Shown: in pieces, positions 62,285-64,000 of the stretch
How positions within the stretch are numbered: position 1 is the stretch's first letter
Layout: each line of letters starts with the position of its first letter
NCBI RefSeq assembly: GCF_014235765.1
Contig: NZ_JACMYH010000007.1
Span: forward strand, 60,889-124,888
From: Pseudomonas baltica
GTDB lineage: Bacteria; Pseudomonadota; Gammaproteobacteria; Pseudomonadales; Pseudomonadaceae
Direction of reading: 5' to 3'
Length of the DNA: 64,000 bases
Notes under the pieces: model-generated
The model's database searches: none
Told to the model about the DNA's origin: nothing
The model's input: the letters and a program-made list of their open reading frames with translations, nothing else
Made by a program: the position numbers and the translations under genes

Positions 62285-63834
62285 CCACATCTCTCGTCGT
62301 GCCTGCGGGGCGGCGCAAGCGCCCCTCGATCTGGGTGCTCGTACCCGTCCTGCTGCTGGTCGGGCTAAGCCTGCTGCCCCTGCTCTACGTTGGCCTGAAG
62401 GCGTGGCAAGCGGGCCTCCACGAAGCCATCAGGCTGTTGTGGCGTCCTTACGTGCTGCGCTTGCTGGGCAACACCCTGATGTTGATGGCCGGGGTGACGG
62501 CGGCCTGCGTGGTCATCGGCGTGAGCCTGGCCTGGCTGCTCGAACGCAGCGACCTGGCCGGCCGACGTCTCTGGGGCGTGATCCTCTGCCTGCCGTTCGC
62601 GGTACCTGCCTTCGTCAGCGGCTTTACCTGGGTTTCGCTCAGCCCACGATTCGAAGGATTGGGCGGCGCGATTCTGGTGATGACCCTGTCGAAATACCCG
62701 CTGGTGTTTCTGCCGGTTGCCGCAACGCTGCGCAATCTGGACACCTCTCTGGAGGAATCGGCGCGCACGCTGGGGCAGAACCGCACGGGGGTGTTCTTCA
62801 AGGTCACGCTGCCGCTGCTGTGGCCGGCGGTGCTGGGCGGGGCGCTGCTGATCGCGCTGCACATGCTGGTGGAGTTCGGCGCCCTGTCGATCCTGGGGCT
62901 GCAGACCTTCACCACAGCGATCTATCAACAGTTCGAACTGGAATTCAGCAACACCAATGCGGCGATGCTGTCGGCACTGCTGCTGGTTCTGTGCCTATTG
63001 CTGCTGTGGCTGGAGCTGAAGGTGCGTGGCAACGCGCGTCACATTCGCACCGGCCAGGGCGCTGCCCGGCGTGCAACGCCGTTGCGGCTCGGCGCCTGGC
63101 GCGTGTTGGCGCAGTCGTATTGCCTGCTGCTGGTGATCGTGGGCAGCGGTGTGCCACTGGCCATGCTCGGCTATTGGCTGGTGAAGGGCTCGTCGGCGGC
63201 CTTTCCCGTGGCGGCCATCGGCGAGGCGCTGTTGACCTCGTTGGCATTGGCCCTGGGCGGCGCCGCGCTGTGCCTGGCGCTGGCATTGCCCGTGGGGCTG
63301 TTGGTGGTGCGCCACCGGGGCCGCCTGGCCATCTGGGCAGAACGCCTGCCCTATCTGCTGCATGCGCTACCGGGGCTGGTGATCGCCTTGACGCTGGTGT
63401 ATTTCGCCCTGCACTACGTTCCGGCGATGTACCAGACCACAGGGCTACTGTTGCTGGCCTACGCGCTGCTGTTTCTGCCCCTGGCGCAGGCGCCGGTGCG
63501 TACTGCCCTGAACAAGGCCGCGCCTGCGCTCGAAGAAGCGGCACGTACCCTGGGCGCCACGCCGTTCACCGCATTCTGCCGGGTGACTCTCCCGATCATC
63601 TTCCCGGCAATGGCGGCGGCATTCGCGCTGGTGTTCCTCGATGGCATGAAAGAACTGACCGCCACGCTGGTGTTGGCCCCAACTGGCATGACGACGCTGG
63701 CAACCGAGGTGTGGTCGCACACCTCGAACATGGAATTCGCCGCCGCCGCGCCCTACGCGGCACTGCTGATCCTGATTTCCGGCGTCCCGGTGTACCTGCT
63801 CACCACCCGCATGTACCTGAACCGCACAGAGTGA
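62281..63834 (+). CDS. Iron(III)-type ABC transporter permease (two fused halves)
   Basis: The 517-residue protein has about twelve hydrophobic segments in two homologous halves, each with the ATPase-contact loop: EESARTLGQNRTGVFFKVTLP (about 160-180) and EEAARTLGATPFTAFCRVTLP (about 418-438). This is the FbpB/HitB arrangement. It starts at TTG, whose last two bases are in the stop of the binding-protein gene (TTGA). No ATP-binding subunit gene follows before the window ends. Confidence 0.87.
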   Translation: MTTSLVVPAGRRKRPSIWVLVPVLLLVGLSLLPLLYVGLKAWQAGLHEAIRLLWRPYVLRLLGNTLMLMAGVTAACVVIGVSLAWLLERSDLAGRRLWGVILCLPFAVPAFVSGFTWVSLSPRFEGLGGAILVMTLSKYPLVFLPVAATLRNLDTSLEESARTLGQNRTGVFFKVTLPLLWPAVLGGALLIALHMLVEFGALSILGLQTFTTAIYQQFELEFSNTNAAMLSALLLVLCLLLLWLELKVRGNARHIRTGQGAARRATPLRLGAWRVLAQSYCLLLVIVGSGVPLAMLGYWLVKGSSAAFPVAAIGEALLTSLALALGGAALCLALALPVGLLVVRHRGRLAIWAERLPYLLHALPGLVIALTLVYFALHYVPAMYQTTGLLLLAYALLFLPLAQAPVRTALNKAAPALEEAARTLGATPFTAFCRVTLPIIFPAMAAAFALVFLDGMKELTATLVLAPTGMTTLATEVWSHTSNMEFAAAAPYAALLILISGVPVYLLTTRMYLNRTE

Positions 63835-64000
63835 AGCCACGCAATCCTGCAGGAGCGATCCGTGGCCGCGAAACGGGCACCGCGGTTCGTCAGCAAGAAC
63901 CGCGGCGCGCCCTTCGCGGCCGATGACCGCTCCTACAATGAAGCCACGCAATCCTGTAGGAGCGGCCCGTGGCCGCGAAACGGGCGCCGCGGTTCGTCAG
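63833..64000. repeat. 107-bp REPIN tandem, cut by the window edge
   Basis: A unit beginning GAAGCCACGCAATCCTG starts at 63833, within the permease stop codon, and again at 63940. Both contain facing family-A REPs (CAGGAGCGATCCGTGGCCGC; CCTTCGCGGCCGATGACCGC). The second unit runs off the window. Confidence 0.8.

Overview
The window reads as chromosomal DNA of a Pseudomonas, most likely of the P. putida group. The evidence is high GC with tightly packed genes, pseudomonad-type gene order (cob genes, urt and ure genes, desT-ureEFG-hupE, livKHMGF, pncB, azurin, rpsF-rpsR-rplI-dnaB, rlmB-rnr), and dense pseudomonad REP/REPIN palindromes in intergenic gaps. No phage, insertion sequence, CRISPR array or rRNA operon was seen.

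Layout. (1) 1-6444: late corrin-ring synthesis, with cobG-cobH-cobI-cobJ (overlapping, minus strand, cobJ cut by the window edge) divergent from cobL-cbiD-cobK. cobG carries an in-frame, translated REP sequence. (2) 6585-9092: a small periplasmic/membrane copper-type module (PCu(A)C chaperone, DUF2946, PepSY membrane protein), followed by a 41-bp tandem REP array. (3) 9601-19586: urea use. An NtrC-like site and a sigma-54 promoter precede urtABCDE (urea ABC importer), followed by ureD, ureA, a GNAT acetyltransferase, ureB and ureC. (4) 19739-30686: a mixed island with a DUF6543 toxin-like protein whose effector domain looks catalytically degenerate, CbpA and a short Hsp70 (divergent), an AI-2E-family membrane protein, OsmE, a bacterioferritin-like protein, an AsmA-family protein, and a secreted protein made of 13-residue repeats. 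(5) 30834-34045: desT and the urease maturation genes ureE-ureF-ureG-hupE, about 12 kb from the structural genes. (6) 34107-36008: AGE-family sugar isomerase and an SDR, followed by a 729-bp non-coding stretch rich in DnaA-box-like sequences. (7) 36738-41825: livK-H-M-G-F branched-chain amino acid importer, with a sigma-54 promoter and a remote NtrC-like site. (8) 42322-50042: pncB, azurin, and a three-gene cluster of two transglutaminase-like proteins around an ATP-grasp/alpha-E protein. (9) 50271-60315: a small unknown protein, YgiQ radical SAM protein, dnaB, the rplI-DUF2232-rpsR-rpsF group, rlmB and rnr. (10) 60478-64000: two identical tRNA-Leu(CAG) genes in a duplicated promoter/gene/terminator unit, then an iron-type ABC binding protein and permease without an adjacent ATPase.

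Urea and amino-acid import share nitrogen-control signals (sigma-54 promoter plus NtrC-like dyad), so Urt, urease and Liv are probably induced together under nitrogen limitation. The most unusual items are the DnaA-box-rich non-coding region (36120-36690), the REP sequence translated within cobG, the degenerate toxin, the 13-residue-repeat secreted protein, and the transglutaminase/ATP-grasp trio, which is the best candidate for an uncharacterised peptide-modifying system. All functional calls come from reading motifs and recalling families; no database search was run.
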